A stretch of 64,000 nucleotides of DNA. Origin: JALZVT01 sp964634815 (GTDB lineage Bacteria > Pseudomonadota > Gammaproteobacteria > Pseudomonadales > Azotimanducaceae). A program made the translations under genes and the position numbers. Positions 16,757 through 25,467 of this stretch are shown piece by piece (position 1 is the stretch's first letter; every line of letters begins with the position of its first letter). Below the pieces are notes generated by a model, which did not search any database, was not told the origin of the DNA, and saw only the letters and a list, made by a program, of their open reading frames with translations. Where the stretch lies: NCBI GenBank assembly GCA_964634815.1, contig CAZWMD010000004.1, forward strand, positions 62,001-126,000. Reading direction: 5' to 3'.

Positions 16757-16875
16757 TCTGAAGTTCCTCCAGTTCGTCTCGTTAGTACGGCAAATCCCCG
16801 TAACTATGGCCCAGGGACACCAAGTCTCCCGTCCTGTCTTTTTAGCACGTTTTTACGCGATATGGGCCAGAACCA

Positions 16876-17678
16876 TTAGGGTTCCGCCCTATAGTCCCAA
16901 ATCCCCTGTTCATTCAGCGCGTAAACATATCGATACCCAAGGTGGGATTTTTTCTTTATCACATTGTCCGACTCTAGCAGCCATACGTCTCCGTTTTCCC
17001 ACTGATACGCAAGAACAGCATGGTGGCCTCTCTGGCGTCTTTCCCTGGCCACTACCACCCGCATTCGTTCTGGCGCTACCCCCAGCATCCGCAGCAAGAA
17101 ATACTTGGATGATGCGTAGTCTTCGCAATCACCACCACGCTGCAAAAACTCAAACAAGGTAGACCAGTGAGAGCGCGGCGTTGCCGCACTGGNNNNNNNN
17201 NNNNNNNNNNNNNNNNNNNNNNNNNNNNNNNNNNNNNNNNNNNNNNNNNNNNNNNNNNNNNNNNNNNNNNNNNNNNNNNNNNNNNNNNNNNNCGATCTGC
17301 GTTGTTGAATTTTGAATCTCTCTCATAATCGGTTCGGTTCAAATAGCGATTAACCAGCTCGATCTGATCTTTCAGCGTCAGTTCTCGGCCACGCAATACC
17401 AGGGCTCGCAAGACCCGTTGCTTCCTGGAACAGGTGCTTAGCCTGGATAGGCATAGATCAAATTGCACTCGCTGCAAGGTGTTGCGCTGCAGGGCGTTCC
17501 ACCAGGGCGAAAATAGCTCTGCGCTGCCTAACTTCAGCCCGCTATCAAAAGCGTAGAGATTACGATCGGCCGCAAAACCCGGCACAGAGCCAAGCGCCAG
17601 AGAGAGCCCGGCAAAGGTGACAAAGGCATAGTAAGCCGCAGAGAAAAAACGTCTCAGGGGAAAGCCGTATTCCCGCAT
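16876..17678 (-). CDS. Transglutaminase-like cysteine protease (BTLCP/LapG-like), interrupted by a gap
   Basis: One gene cut by a 100-N gap at 17193-17292. The 5' half (from 17678) has a signal peptide ending near PGFA and then KLGSAELFSPWWNAL and LVNRYLN, as in the bacterial transglutaminase-like cysteine proteinase family. The 3' half carries the catalytic Cys in GGDCEDYASSKYF, the catalytic His in GHHAVLAYQW and an Asp in LLESDNV, i.e. the Cys-His-Asp triad. LapG, the protease that releases large adhesins, belongs to this family, but no LapD partner is seen here. The frame does not continue across the gap as written, which only shows that 100 is not the real length. The C-terminal half should not be called as a separate gene. 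Confidence 0.85.
17193..17292. other. Assembly gap (100 N)
   Basis: Exactly 100 N inside the transglutaminase-like protease gene; no repeat is obvious at its edges. Confidence 0.98.
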
Positions 17679-17846
17679 TCAGATCCACTCCGCCACGTTA
17701 AATCCCCAAAAGTCAGGAAGATCTTTACAAGCAAATGTTGAAAGTGTCAAAAATGACAGGTAATTTGTTAACAATATTTTTTCTTCCTGCCTAATTCTCT
17801 AAGACCACCCGCATCCAGACAACTAAAACAACGAGCGCCCTATTCA

Positions 17847-19181
17847 GTGAACAGCATTGCTGCAGGTGAGCGTGTCGCAGCGCGCCACCCTTACTCCGCC
17901 ACCCCGTATCATCAGACTTCAGCCATCCAAAAGCGTCACCGCGGCCGGAAATTGGCCAGCCTCTTTGCTTGTCTTTATCCCCTGCTGATGGTCTATGGTG
18001 CTACCGCAAACGCCTCGCAAGCCCTGCCACGCACGGGCTTGATCATGCATTTAGATTCCACGCTCGGTGTCCAAATCACCAACCAGAACATCAGTTATTG
18101 GTGGGATCAATCCGGTACCGGCAGAGACCTCCGCGCGGCGGGTAGCCCTGCTCTGGTTTTTACTGGTCCCGCAGGCCTGCCCGTCATCGAGCTTGATTCC
18201 CTGTCTGATACTCTGAATCAGATCAGCCTCGCCACACTGCCAACACTCGACAACGATCGCACGCTGATTGTTCTTTCTTCGGCAACGGATAGCGAAGCCA
18301 CTGTCGGCTACGGTGCCAAGGGTTGCGGCGCTTCGTTTGGACTGGACCAAAGTCTGGATGGCGCATCTTCGCTAACCCGGGGATGTGCCAGCGGAAACCT
18401 GTACTCAAAGGGCATGAGCGCGCCTGGAACCTGGAATCTGCATATTTTGTTGGTGCGAGCCGGGAGCTTCTTTCATCTGCGCAATGGCGAACTGGTAGAC
18501 GGCCGCACACCCGCATTGGCCACCCAGACCGGTCCATTTGGCATACAGACCATCCCACATTCCGCCGCTGGAAAACTGCAATTGGCCACGATCCTGGCCT
18601 ACGACCGGGCGCTGGGCAGCACAGAGCTTGACCAGGTGCAGCGCTACCTTGGCAGCAAATGGTTTGGCAATGCCTACCGCTACCAAACCGCTCCTGATCT
18701 AGCGCAGCTCGATCTGCCCCGACCACACATCGAGCTACGGCAGGCAAGCAACGCAGATCAGCAATTGGAGATCAGCTGGAGGGCGAGTTTTGCAGATAGC
18801 TGCCAGTCCGATACTGGCTGGTCTTCTTCCAGCGCCACCGCAGGCTCTGTGCTTGTTGACGGATCAGGCCCGGGCAGAAGCTACGGGCTTAATTGCTGGC
18901 ACCGTACCGCAAGCGCCAGCAGCCATATTTCGACCACCACCAAACCCGTCCAGATCACCTGGCAGACCCCGCCTGGACAGGAAAATGTGACTGTGGGTTA
19001 TCGCCTGTTTGTTGGCAGAGCATCGAGGCGTTATGACAGCGCGGTACCGGTCGCCGCCAACGTCACCAACTCTCATCAGTTTGAGCTCACACCGGGTCGC
19101 TACTTCGTCGCCATGAGCACCATAGGCCACGATGGTCACGAGAGTTCCCTGTCCGGTGAAATTGTGATCACGGTGGACTGA
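17847..19181 (+). CDS. Secreted LamG-like / fibronectin type III-like protein
   Basis: 444 residues. The signal peptide is late (KLASLFACLYPLLMVYGATANA), after a long basic n-region; start GTG at 17847, no other good start. The middle region has the pattern of a concanavalin/LamG-type jelly roll seen in secreted proteins: GLIMHLDSTLG, YWWDQSGTGRDL, ILAYDRALGSTELDQVQRYLGSKW. The C-terminal about 150 residues look like a fibronectin type III-type domain (VQITWQTPPG, VGYRLFVG, RYFVAMSTIGHDGHES). Cysteine pairs are present. Likely a secreted binding or adhesion protein. Divergent from the protease gene. Confidence 0.83.
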   Translation: MNSIAAGERVAARHPYSATPYHQTSAIQKRHRGRKLASLFACLYPLLMVYGATANASQALPRTGLIMHLDSTLGVQITNQNISYWWDQSGTGRDLRAAGSPALVFTGPAGLPVIELDSLSDTLNQISLATLPTLDNDRTLIVLSSATDSEATVGYGAKGCGASFGLDQSLDGASSLTRGCASGNLYSKGMSAPGTWNLHILLVRAGSFFHLRNGELVDGRTPALATQTGPFGIQTIPHSAAGKLQLATILAYDRALGSTELDQVQRYLGSKWFGNAYRYQTAPDLAQLDLPRPHIELRQASNADQQLEISWRASFADSCQSDTGWSSSSATAGSVLVDGSGPGRSYGLNCWHRTASASSHISTTTKPVQITWQTPPGQENVTVGYRLFVGRASRRYDSAVPVAANVTNSHQFELTPGRYFVAMSTIGHDGHESSLSGEIVITVD

Positions 19182-19319
19182 ACCCAACTGCCCCCAGCTG
19201 AGCAGATCAAGAGGGAGGGCCGACAGGGTTGGAGATCTGCCAATACTCCATCGAACAGACCTCTTGCAAGCTTCCACGCAGAAGCCGTGATAGAGTACGC
19301 CCTCCAGAAATCGCTCCCG

Positions 19320-19342
19320 TTGAATAATTCCTTATAATTCAA
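19320..19342 (+). promoter_or_regulatory. AT-rich palindrome with TATAAT box upstream of EF-G gene
   Basis: A near-perfect inverted repeat TTGAATAAT ... ATAATTCAA (one mismatch, 5-nt centre) 42 bp before the ATG of the elongation factor. The right arm contains a consensus TATAAT (19333-19338), so a dimeric regulator bound here would cover the -10 box. No good -35 is seen at 17 bp. The rest of 19182-19384 shows no gene. Confidence 0.5.
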
Positions 19343-19384
19343 CAACTTATATAAATTTTAACCTAACTGCAGAAGTCCAAGCTC

Positions 19385-21472
19385 ATGACAGACCTGAACC
19401 TGTATCGAAACATCGGCATTTTTGCCCACGTTGACGCCGGCAAAACCACCACCACCGAGCGGATTCTCAAATTGACGGGCAAAATCCACAAGATTGGCGA
19501 AGTGCATGACGGCGCTGCAACCACCGATTTTATGGAGCAGGAGCAAGAACGCGGCATTACCATTCAGTCAGCGGCGACCAGCTGTGAGTGGGATGGCCAT
19601 CGGCTGAACATTATCGACACACCCGGACACGTCGACTTCACCATTGAAGTCTACCGCTCGCTGAAAGTACTCGATGGCGGGGTTGGTGTGTTCTGTGGCT
19701 CTGGTGGTGTTGAACCCCAGTCAGAGACCAACTGGCGTTACGCCAACGAATCTGAAGTCGCGCGCATCATCTTTGTGAACAAGCTCGATCGACTGGGCGC
19801 TGATTTCTACCGCGTGGTAGAACAGGTCAAGAAAGTGCTGGGCGCCAACCCTCTGGTCATGACGCTGCCCATTGGCGAAGAAGACGGATTCTGTGGCGTT
19901 GTCGATCTGCTGGAAATGAAAGCCTATGTGTGGGATGACACCGGCAATCCAGAAGCCTTCGAAGTGAAGGACGTACCAGAGGATCTTGCTGACAAGGCAG
20001 CCGAGTTTCGCGAGCAAATGGTTGAGACGGCTCTGGAGCAGGACGATGAGCTGATGGAAGCCTATCTGGAAGGTACTGAGCCCTCCGTTGCAGATCTCAA
20101 GAAGTGTATTCGCAAGGGCACCATCGCCCTCGACTTTTTCCCCACCTACTGTGGCTCTGCGTTCAAGAACAAGGGCATTCAGAACGTCCTCAACGCTGTT
20201 GTCGACTTCCTGCCTAACCCCACAGAAGTTAAGCCTCAGCCCGAAGTAGACCTTGAAGGCAACGAAACCGGCGAGTTCGCAGAGGTTTCTCCAGACCGCC
20301 CATTCCGGGCACTGGCATTCAAAATCATGGACGACCGCTACGGCGCCCTGACATTTACCCGTGTCTACTCCGGCAAGATCAGCAAGGGCGACACCGTGCT
20401 CAACACGGCGACGGGAAAAACTGAACGCATCGGTCGAATCATCGAGATGCATGCAGACGATCGCAATGAACTCGACTCCGCAACAGCCGGTGACATCATT
20501 GCTCTGCTCGGTATGAAAAACACACAAACCGGCCACACGCTGTGTGATCCAACAAATCCGGCAACACTCGAACCCATGGTTTTCCCGGATCCGGTGATTT
20601 CCATCGCTATCTCTCCTAAAGACAAAGCAGGAGCTGAGAAGATGGCCATGGCTATCAACAAGATGATTCAGGAAGACCCCTCATTCCGTGTCGAGACTGA
20701 CGAAGAATCTGGTGAAACTATTATCAAGGGTATGGGCGAGCTGCATCTCGACATCAAGGTCGACATCCTGAAGCGAACTCACGGCGTTGAAGTGAATGTT
20801 GGTAAGCCTCAGGTGGCTTATCGTGAAACCATCACCCAGGCCATCGATGACAGTTACACCCACAAGAAGCAAACTGGTGGTTCGGGTCAGTTTGCAAAGA
20901 TCGACTACCTCATCGAGCCTGGCGAGCAGAACAGCGGCTACGAGTTCGAATCAAAGGTAACAGGTGGCAACGTCCCACGTGAATTCTGGCCAGCAGTTGA
21001 TAAAGGCTTCCGCAATTGCATGCTCGAAGGTGTGCTCGCAGGCTTCCCACTGCTTGATGTCAAGGTCACGCTCATGGATGGCGGTTTCCACCCGGTGGAT
21101 TCCTCCGCGGTGGCCTATGAACTTGCTGCCCGAGCCGCCTATCGCCAGAGTATTCCAAAGGCTGGCCCGCAGCTGCTGGAACCCATTATGAAGGTCGACG
21201 TATATACCCCGGAAGATCACGTAGGTGACGTGATTGGTGATCTCAACCGTCGTCGTGGCATGATCAAGAATCAGGAAGCCGGAACCACCGGTGTTCGGGT
21301 GAAAGCTGATGCTCCGCTCTCGGAGATGTTTGGTTATATCGGCGATCTGCGCACCATGACCTCCGGACGTGGCCAGTTCTCGATGGAGTTTTCACACTAT
21401 GCTCCATGTCCTGCGAACATCGCAGAACTGGTCATCCAGGAAACCAAAGAACGCAAGGCGGCTAAAAGCTAA
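19385..21472 (+). CDS. fusA: Elongation factor G, second (non-str-operon) type
   Basis: 695-residue translational GTPase. G1 AHVDAGKTTTTE (about residues 14-25), the switch region with RGITIQSAA, G3 DTPGHVDF, G4 NKLD (VNKLDRLGADF), then domains II-V, ending with SGRGQFSMEFSHYAP. It is not flanked by rpsL/rpsG/tuf as the main EF-G gene is, and the sequence has features of the second EF-G of Pseudomonas-like bacteria (ILKLTGKIHKIGEVHDG; GVFCGSGGVEPQSETNW in place of the usual DG(A)VxVxxxVxGVEPQSET). A shorter role such as translocation or ribosome recycling cannot be separated by sequence. The metallophosphoesterase gene follows after 8 bp. Confidence 0.95.
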   Translation: MTDLNLYRNIGIFAHVDAGKTTTTERILKLTGKIHKIGEVHDGAATTDFMEQEQERGITIQSAATSCEWDGHRLNIIDTPGHVDFTIEVYRSLKVLDGGVGVFCGSGGVEPQSETNWRYANESEVARIIFVNKLDRLGADFYRVVEQVKKVLGANPLVMTLPIGEEDGFCGVVDLLEMKAYVWDDTGNPEAFEVKDVPEDLADKAAEFREQMVETALEQDDELMEAYLEGTEPSVADLKKCIRKGTIALDFFPTYCGSAFKNKGIQNVLNAVVDFLPNPTEVKPQPEVDLEGNETGEFAEVSPDRPFRALAFKIMDDRYGALTFTRVYSGKISKGDTVLNTATGKTERIGRIIEMHADDRNELDSATAGDIIALLGMKNTQTGHTLCDPTNPATLEPMVFPDPVISIAISPKDKAGAEKMAMAINKMIQEDPSFRVETDEESGETIIKGMGELHLDIKVDILKRTHGVEVNVGKPQVAYRETITQAIDDSYTHKKQTGGSGQFAKIDYLIEPGEQNSGYEFESKVTGGNVPREFWPAVDKGFRNCMLEGVLAGFPLLDVKVTLMDGGFHPVDSSAVAYELAARAAYRQSIPKAGPQLLEPIMKVDVYTPEDHVGDVIGDLNRRRGMIKNQEAGTTGVRVKADAPLSEMFGYIGDLRTMTSGRGQFSMEFSHYAPCPANIAELVIQETKERKAAKS

Positions 21473-21480
21473 GCCAGTAA

Positions 21481-22080
21481 ATGGCGACTCGCATCGGTCT
21501 AATCTCTGACACTCACATCCCGGAAGCCCGGGACAGCCTGTGGCCACAGATTGCCGATGCCTTCAGTGGCGTGGATATGATTTTCCACGCCGGTGATATC
21601 CATGATCTTTGGGTACTCGACGAACTGGAGAAATCCGCCCCCATATATGCCGCTCGCGGTAATGGCGAAGATGGCAGCGGCGGCCGCCCTGTTCAGCCTC
21701 AGGATGATCGCGTCAAGTACGCCTGGACCCTGCACATTGAAGGTCTGACCATTGGACTGACGCACTACGTCCCAGTACCGGAACGACCACCAAACTTCAC
21801 CCTTGAGCGATGGATCGAGCGATTCTTTCCGGACGAAAAGCCCGACGTAATCGTCTCTGGTGATACGCACCAGGAACGCATTATGACCATCAACGATGTG
21901 TACTGCGTGAATCCGGGCTCCGCTCTCTATCCGCACAACTACGACACCCAGTTTGGCACCATTGGTTATCTGGACCTCGATAACGGCAAGGCGGACGCCA
22001 GCATTTTTCTGCTTCAGGAGCAGGGACTGGTGCCCTACGACTGGGACAATCCGCCTAAATGGCAGATACGACGCTCCTAG
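21481..22080 (+). CDS. Metallophosphoesterase (YfcE/MJ0936-like)
   Basis: 199-residue calcineurin-like phosphoesterase. All metal-binding motifs are visible: GLISDTHIPE (DxH), IFHAGDIHD (GD), YAARGNGED (GN(H/D)), and VSGDTHQERI and NPGSALYPHN near the end. Size and motif order fit the YfcE class of phosphodiesterases. It starts 8 bp after the EF-G stop and is probably co-transcribed. It is convergent with the DUF952 gene, two bases from its stop. Confidence 0.92.
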   Translation: MATRIGLISDTHIPEARDSLWPQIADAFSGVDMIFHAGDIHDLWVLDELEKSAPIYAARGNGEDGSGGRPVQPQDDRVKYAWTLHIEGLTIGLTHYVPVPERPPNFTLERWIERFFPDEKPDVIVSGDTHQERIMTINDVYCVNPGSALYPHNYDTQFGTIGYLDLDNGKADASIFLLQEQGLVPYDWDNPPKWQIRRS

Positions 22081-22081
22081 T

Positions 22082-22513
22082 TCACTCCGCCTCCCGCGTC
22101 ACCTCAGGCACTGCCAAAAACTCACCACTTGCTGCTCTCGAGACCTCGAAGGTTGCAACGACAGCATTAGGATGAATACCTCCCTGTAAATGAGGGAACA
22201 ACTCATCACCGCTGTTTTCAAACTCTGCAGGCTTGTCACCCACTGCGGCCACTCCTTCAAACACCACGTCAACCCCGCAGGCAGCGAGGCTCTCGATGGT
22301 CATCCGCAGGCACAACCAGTCACCAGGCACATCCTTGTAGAAGTGATTTGCCACCTGCAGCAGTTTTGCGGGATTTGCCGTCCCGTGAGTGAATCCGTCT
22401 TGCTCATAGGTGGGCGGGTAATACACTTCCTGCTTCGCAAGACTCTCCCGCCAGAGCGACGCCTGGACCAGATGGTAAAGATAAGGGTGAGTTAGGTGAG
22501 CATCGGCTGGCAT
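22082..22513 (-). CDS. DUF952 family protein
   Basis: 143 residues from the ATG at 22513 (MPADAHLTHPYLYHLV); a longer frame reaches 22579 but adds an unrelated-looking leader. DUF952 hallmarks: YLYHLVQASLW, VYYPPTYEQDGFTHGTANPAKLLQVANHFY, CLRMTIESLA, and FPHLQGGIHPNAVVATFEV. The family resembles a small ADP-ribosyltransferase/glutathione-S-transferase-like fold with unknown function. Cytoplasmic; no secretion signal. Confidence 0.85.
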   Translation of the reverse strand: MPADAHLTHPYLYHLVQASLWRESLAKQEVYYPPTYEQDGFTHGTANPAKLLQVANHFYKDVPGDWLCLRMTIESLAACGVDVVFEGVAAVGDKPAEFENSGDELFPHLQGGIHPNAVVATFEVSRAASGEFLAVPEVTREAE

Positions 22514-22586
22514 GTCGGTTGGCACACAGATTCTCCTGTTGGCTAAGATAGCTAATGAATGGCAATACACAAATGGCAAAAAATAA

Positions 22587-22796
22587 ATGCAAGAAACTGA
22601 CTGGCAAAGCGCACCGCTAATCCGCGCAACTCAAATTACCAAGGACTTTCGCGTTACCCAGAACGTGATGCGTTTTTTCAAACGCTGTTGCGGCCAACAC
22701 TTTGAGATGGAAAAAGAGTTCCAACAATGGCTGTGCGATGGAACACCTAAAACTCTGGGCGAAGCTGCGGACGCCTGGAACGATTACAGCAAATAG
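22587..22796 (+). CDS. DUF6434 family small protein
   Basis: 69 residues. Pattern typical of DUF6434: WQSAPLIRATQITKDFRVTQNVMRFFKRCCG, then a basic helix, and GTPKTLGEAADAWNDY at the end. Function unknown. It is divergent from the DUF952 gene; only about 70 bp lie between their starts. Confidence 0.8.
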   Translation: MQETDWQSAPLIRATQITKDFRVTQNVMRFFKRCCGQHFEMEKEFQQWLCDGTPKTLGEAADAWNDYSK

Positions 22797-22812
22797 ACAG
22801 AAACTTCTGAAA

Positions 22813-23190
22813 TTATTTCCAGACAACGGCAACCTCCGCAGGTAGCGAGAGCATTTCCCGCTCCAATATTTCCTGCAGCAGACGCACAAATGCGTCATTC
22901 TCATCAAATGGGTTACGACCTAACAAGCGATCGATGAATGCCCCCGGTTTTGTAAGTCGAAGTTCGATCGATTGATCGTTATCTCTCAAGGGTAGCTTTT
23001 GCAGTCTGTAGTTCTGCGCAAAAACCGTGAGCTCAAGAAACTCTTTCTTACCTCGCATCACAAACTGGCTGTCACTTGTAAGACCCAGCTCTGTCAATCG
23101 TTGACCTACAAAGTCCAGAGTTACAAGTTCCTGCGAATTAGTCTCGTCAGCCTGGACACGATCAGCTCTGATAAGAAATACAGCTTTCAT
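22813..23190 (-). CDS. Hypothetical protein
   Basis: About 125 residues from MKAVFLIRADRV at 23190, without signal peptide or transmembrane helix. The first half is alternating beta/alpha (VTLDFVGQRLTELGLTS, QFVMRGKKEFLELTVFAQ). I recognise no family. It lies 13 bp downstream of the amidohydrolase stop on the same strand, so probably the same transcript. An upstream in-frame start at 23232 would run into the amidohydrolase. Confidence 0.65.
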   Translation of the reverse strand: MKAVFLIRADRVQADETNSQELVTLDFVGQRLTELGLTSDSQFVMRGKKEFLELTVFAQNYRLQKLPLRDNDQSIELRLTKPGAFIDRLLGRNPFDENDAFVRLLQEILEREMLSLPAEVAVVWK

Positions 23191-23203
23191 TTTGCAAAAC
23201 CAG

Positions 23204-24841
23204 CTACTGAGATGTGTTTTTGGCAGCGGCAACCATACTCGCTACATCGGCCAATAACTTCTTCGCATCAAACAACACGCCATCCTTTACCGTATAGCTC
23301 ACGCCACCTGCGCGCTCCAACTTATTGGTGGTGCGATCCAGGCGCATGTGTCCTGTGCCATATAACAGTTTGAAGTTAGCCACAGGGTTGCCTTTGACCA
23401 ACAGGAAGTCCGCCTGTTTTCCAGGAGAGATCGAGCCAATGGAATCTTCCATACCAAGTAGTTCGGCGCCATTTAGCGTTGCTGCCTGTATGACCTCCAA
23501 TGGATGGAAGCCGGCTTCCTGCAGCAACTCAAGCTCTCGAATATAAGCAAAACCAAACAGTTTAAAGATGAAACCCGCATCGCTACCGGCCGCTACCCTG
23601 CCCCCGCGATTCTTGTAGTCATTCACGAACTGCATCCATCTGGAAAAGTTATTGCGCCAGGCGACTTCATCAGCAGTTGTCCAGTCAAAATGGTACGAAC
23701 CGTGCAAACGGGGATCTGGCAGGAAAAATTTTGCTAGCGCAGGCCAGGTATATTGGTTGTGCCATTCGGCATCCCGCGCGCGGGCAACATCGCGGTTAGC
23801 TTCATAGATAGTGAAGGTGGGAACAAGCGTGAAATCCAGTTCAACCAACTCCTGAAGCACGCTATTCCAGCGTGGTGTGCCAGGTCCCGCAGCCTGTTGC
23901 CACAACCGACCGGCCTGACCAAATCGCCACTGTTCGTCGGAGTAGTTGTAATCTGGCGGGTAGTCCTGAATCGTTCGATCGACAAACAGCGCCTCGGGCA
24001 GTCCGTACCAGTGCTCCATACTGTCGAGCCCGGCTCGGGCACTGTCCAAAACGTCTACGTGATACACACCGGTCTGATCATGATGGTTTGCCGTACCAAG
24101 ACCGAGTTTCTGCGCGCTCTCATAAACCGCGCTCACCGCCGCTTTAGTTCCACCTCTAAGCTTGATGCCCTCTGCTCCCGCAGCCGCCACCTTGCGAACC
24201 CATTTGCTGGCACCCAGGGCACTGGTGATCTGGGTACCGGGAAACATGGCATAAGGTACTATCCGCGGCGCACTGATGGTTCCGGCATCGCTACGCTTTG
24301 CATGCTCAACGGTCCAGCGTAACCCCATAGTGGAACCTACTTCGCGCACGGTGGTGATTCCATGTGCCAGCCAAAGTTTGAATATATACTCGGGCGGTGT
24401 CACTGGCCCCGCCAGGCCCTGGGATGGAGTCCCTATATGGGCATGAGAGTCAATCAGGCCTGGCAAGGCGAACATGCCGGTCCCATCGAGCTCAAACTCC
24501 ACGCCTTCTATCTCAGCCGCTGCACCCAGAATTTTGTCAAATTTGGCGCCCTTGATTAACAACGACACCGGACCCCGCGGCGGAGCCCCCAGACCGTCTA
24601 CCAACATGACGTTACGAACTACCCAGGAATCGTAGGGCCCCCTGGCGTCGCCTTGTTGGCGATCCGGTGCCGGAGCCGGCAATTCAATGCCATAGCTCTC
24701 GGCTAAAGCCGCCCTCTCCTCCCCAGGGGCAATATCCTTGGGTGCGGCTTGCGCAGCCCACACGCTGCTAACCATCCAACCTGCCAGAAGACCAACGGTT
24801 ACTGCAGCAATAAACTGCCCCGTAGCTCGCGTAGTTCCCAT
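23204..24841 (-). CDS. Secreted amidohydrolase
   Basis: About 545 residues from the ATG at 24841, which has an AGGTGG Shine-Dalgarno 5 nt upstream (24898 is only a longer open frame). Signal peptide: FIAAVTVGLLAGWMVSSVWAAQA. Amidohydrolase superfamily (composite beta-sandwich plus TIM barrel): GLIDSHAHIGTP supplies the HxH metal ligands; ITTVREVG, GTANHHDQ (His ligand), MEHWYG and AGSDAGFIF (Asp) follow, and SPGKQADFLLVKGNP is the typical C-terminal motif. Probably a periplasmic imidazolonepropionase-like/dipeptidase-like hydrolase; substrate unknown. Confidence 0.9.
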   Translation of the reverse strand: MGTTRATGQFIAAVTVGLLAGWMVSSVWAAQAAPKDIAPGEERAALAESYGIELPAPAPDRQQGDARGPYDSWVVRNVMLVDGLGAPPRGPVSLLIKGAKFDKILGAAAEIEGVEFELDGTGMFALPGLIDSHAHIGTPSQGLAGPVTPPEYIFKLWLAHGITTVREVGSTMGLRWTVEHAKRSDAGTISAPRIVPYAMFPGTQITSALGASKWVRKVAAAGAEGIKLRGGTKAAVSAVYESAQKLGLGTANHHDQTGVYHVDVLDSARAGLDSMEHWYGLPEALFVDRTIQDYPPDYNYSDEQWRFGQAGRLWQQAAGPGTPRWNSVLQELVELDFTLVPTFTIYEANRDVARARDAEWHNQYTWPALAKFFLPDPRLHGSYHFDWTTADEVAWRNNFSRWMQFVNDYKNRGGRVAAGSDAGFIFKLFGFAYIRELELLQEAGFHPLEVIQAATLNGAELLGMEDSIGSISPGKQADFLLVKGNPVANFKLLYGTGHMRLDRTTNKLERAGGVSYTVKDGVLFDAKKLLADVASMVAAAKNTSQ

Positions 24842-24936
24842 TAACCCACCTTGATACGAATAACTGGGCGCAATATAACAGCCACAATTGGGTACCACAT
24901 GCCGCGAGCCATTAACCCTGTGGTAGCGTTAGCCCT

Positions 24937-25461
24937 ATGACAAAAAATACAGATTCTCAGATCTCAGCCGAACTCTGTTCGGGAAAATTGAACGACATAA
25001 AGTGGATGTGTGGCCCCTGGCGAGGCGAACTTGGGCCTCAGCGTGTACAGGAACACTGGAGTGATCCAGAGAGCGGTACCATGTCAACGATGGTGAGGCT
25101 GCTCAGCGGCGACACAACCGACATGATTGAGCTGATTTGTATCACCGAGCAAGAAAATACGCTGGTGCTGCATCTACGACAGTTCAGTCCGGAACTGGCT
25201 CTGCGCACGTCGCAGACCATGCGGCTCGCCGAAATCGGCGATCAAACTGTCGCCTTTGTGTGCGACCACCCCGATGAACCCAGAGAACCCGATGCCCTGG
25301 CATCAATTCCACGCCTCGAGTATCGCGCCATCCACTCCGAGAGCGACCCAAAGAACGCACCAGAGACGATGGAAGTCCATGTGAGCGTTGCTAACCCTGC
25401 AGCGCCCGACCAACCCATAGTGGTCACCGCACAGCTGCACCGACCCCTTGCATCAGCGTAG
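24937..25461 (+). CDS. DUF6265 family protein
   Basis: 174 residues, cytoplasmic. The pattern KWMCGPWRGELGPQRVQEHWSDPESGTMSTMVRLLSGD followed by two beta-sheet blocks is typical of DUF6265, a lipocalin-like beta-barrel family of unknown function. It is divergent from the amidohydrolase (95 bp) and is followed after 6 bp by the PEP carboxylase gene, so they are likely co-transcribed. Confidence 0.83.
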   Translation: MTKNTDSQISAELCSGKLNDIKWMCGPWRGELGPQRVQEHWSDPESGTMSTMVRLLSGDTTDMIELICITEQENTLVLHLRQFSPELALRTSQTMRLAEIGDQTVAFVCDHPDEPREPDALASIPRLEYRAIHSESDPKNAPETMEVHVSVANPAAPDQPIVVTAQLHRPLASA

Positions 25462-25467
25462 AGCCCC

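Noticed and set aside
16876..17157. Separate gene for the C-terminal half of the transglutaminase-like protease
   Set aside because: It begins inside the domain just before the catalytic Cys; it is the 3' part of a gene cut by the gap.
24937..25461. Signal peptide or enzyme motif in the DUF6265 protein
   Set aside because: No hydrophobic leader and no catalytic signature seen; kept as a DUF protein only.
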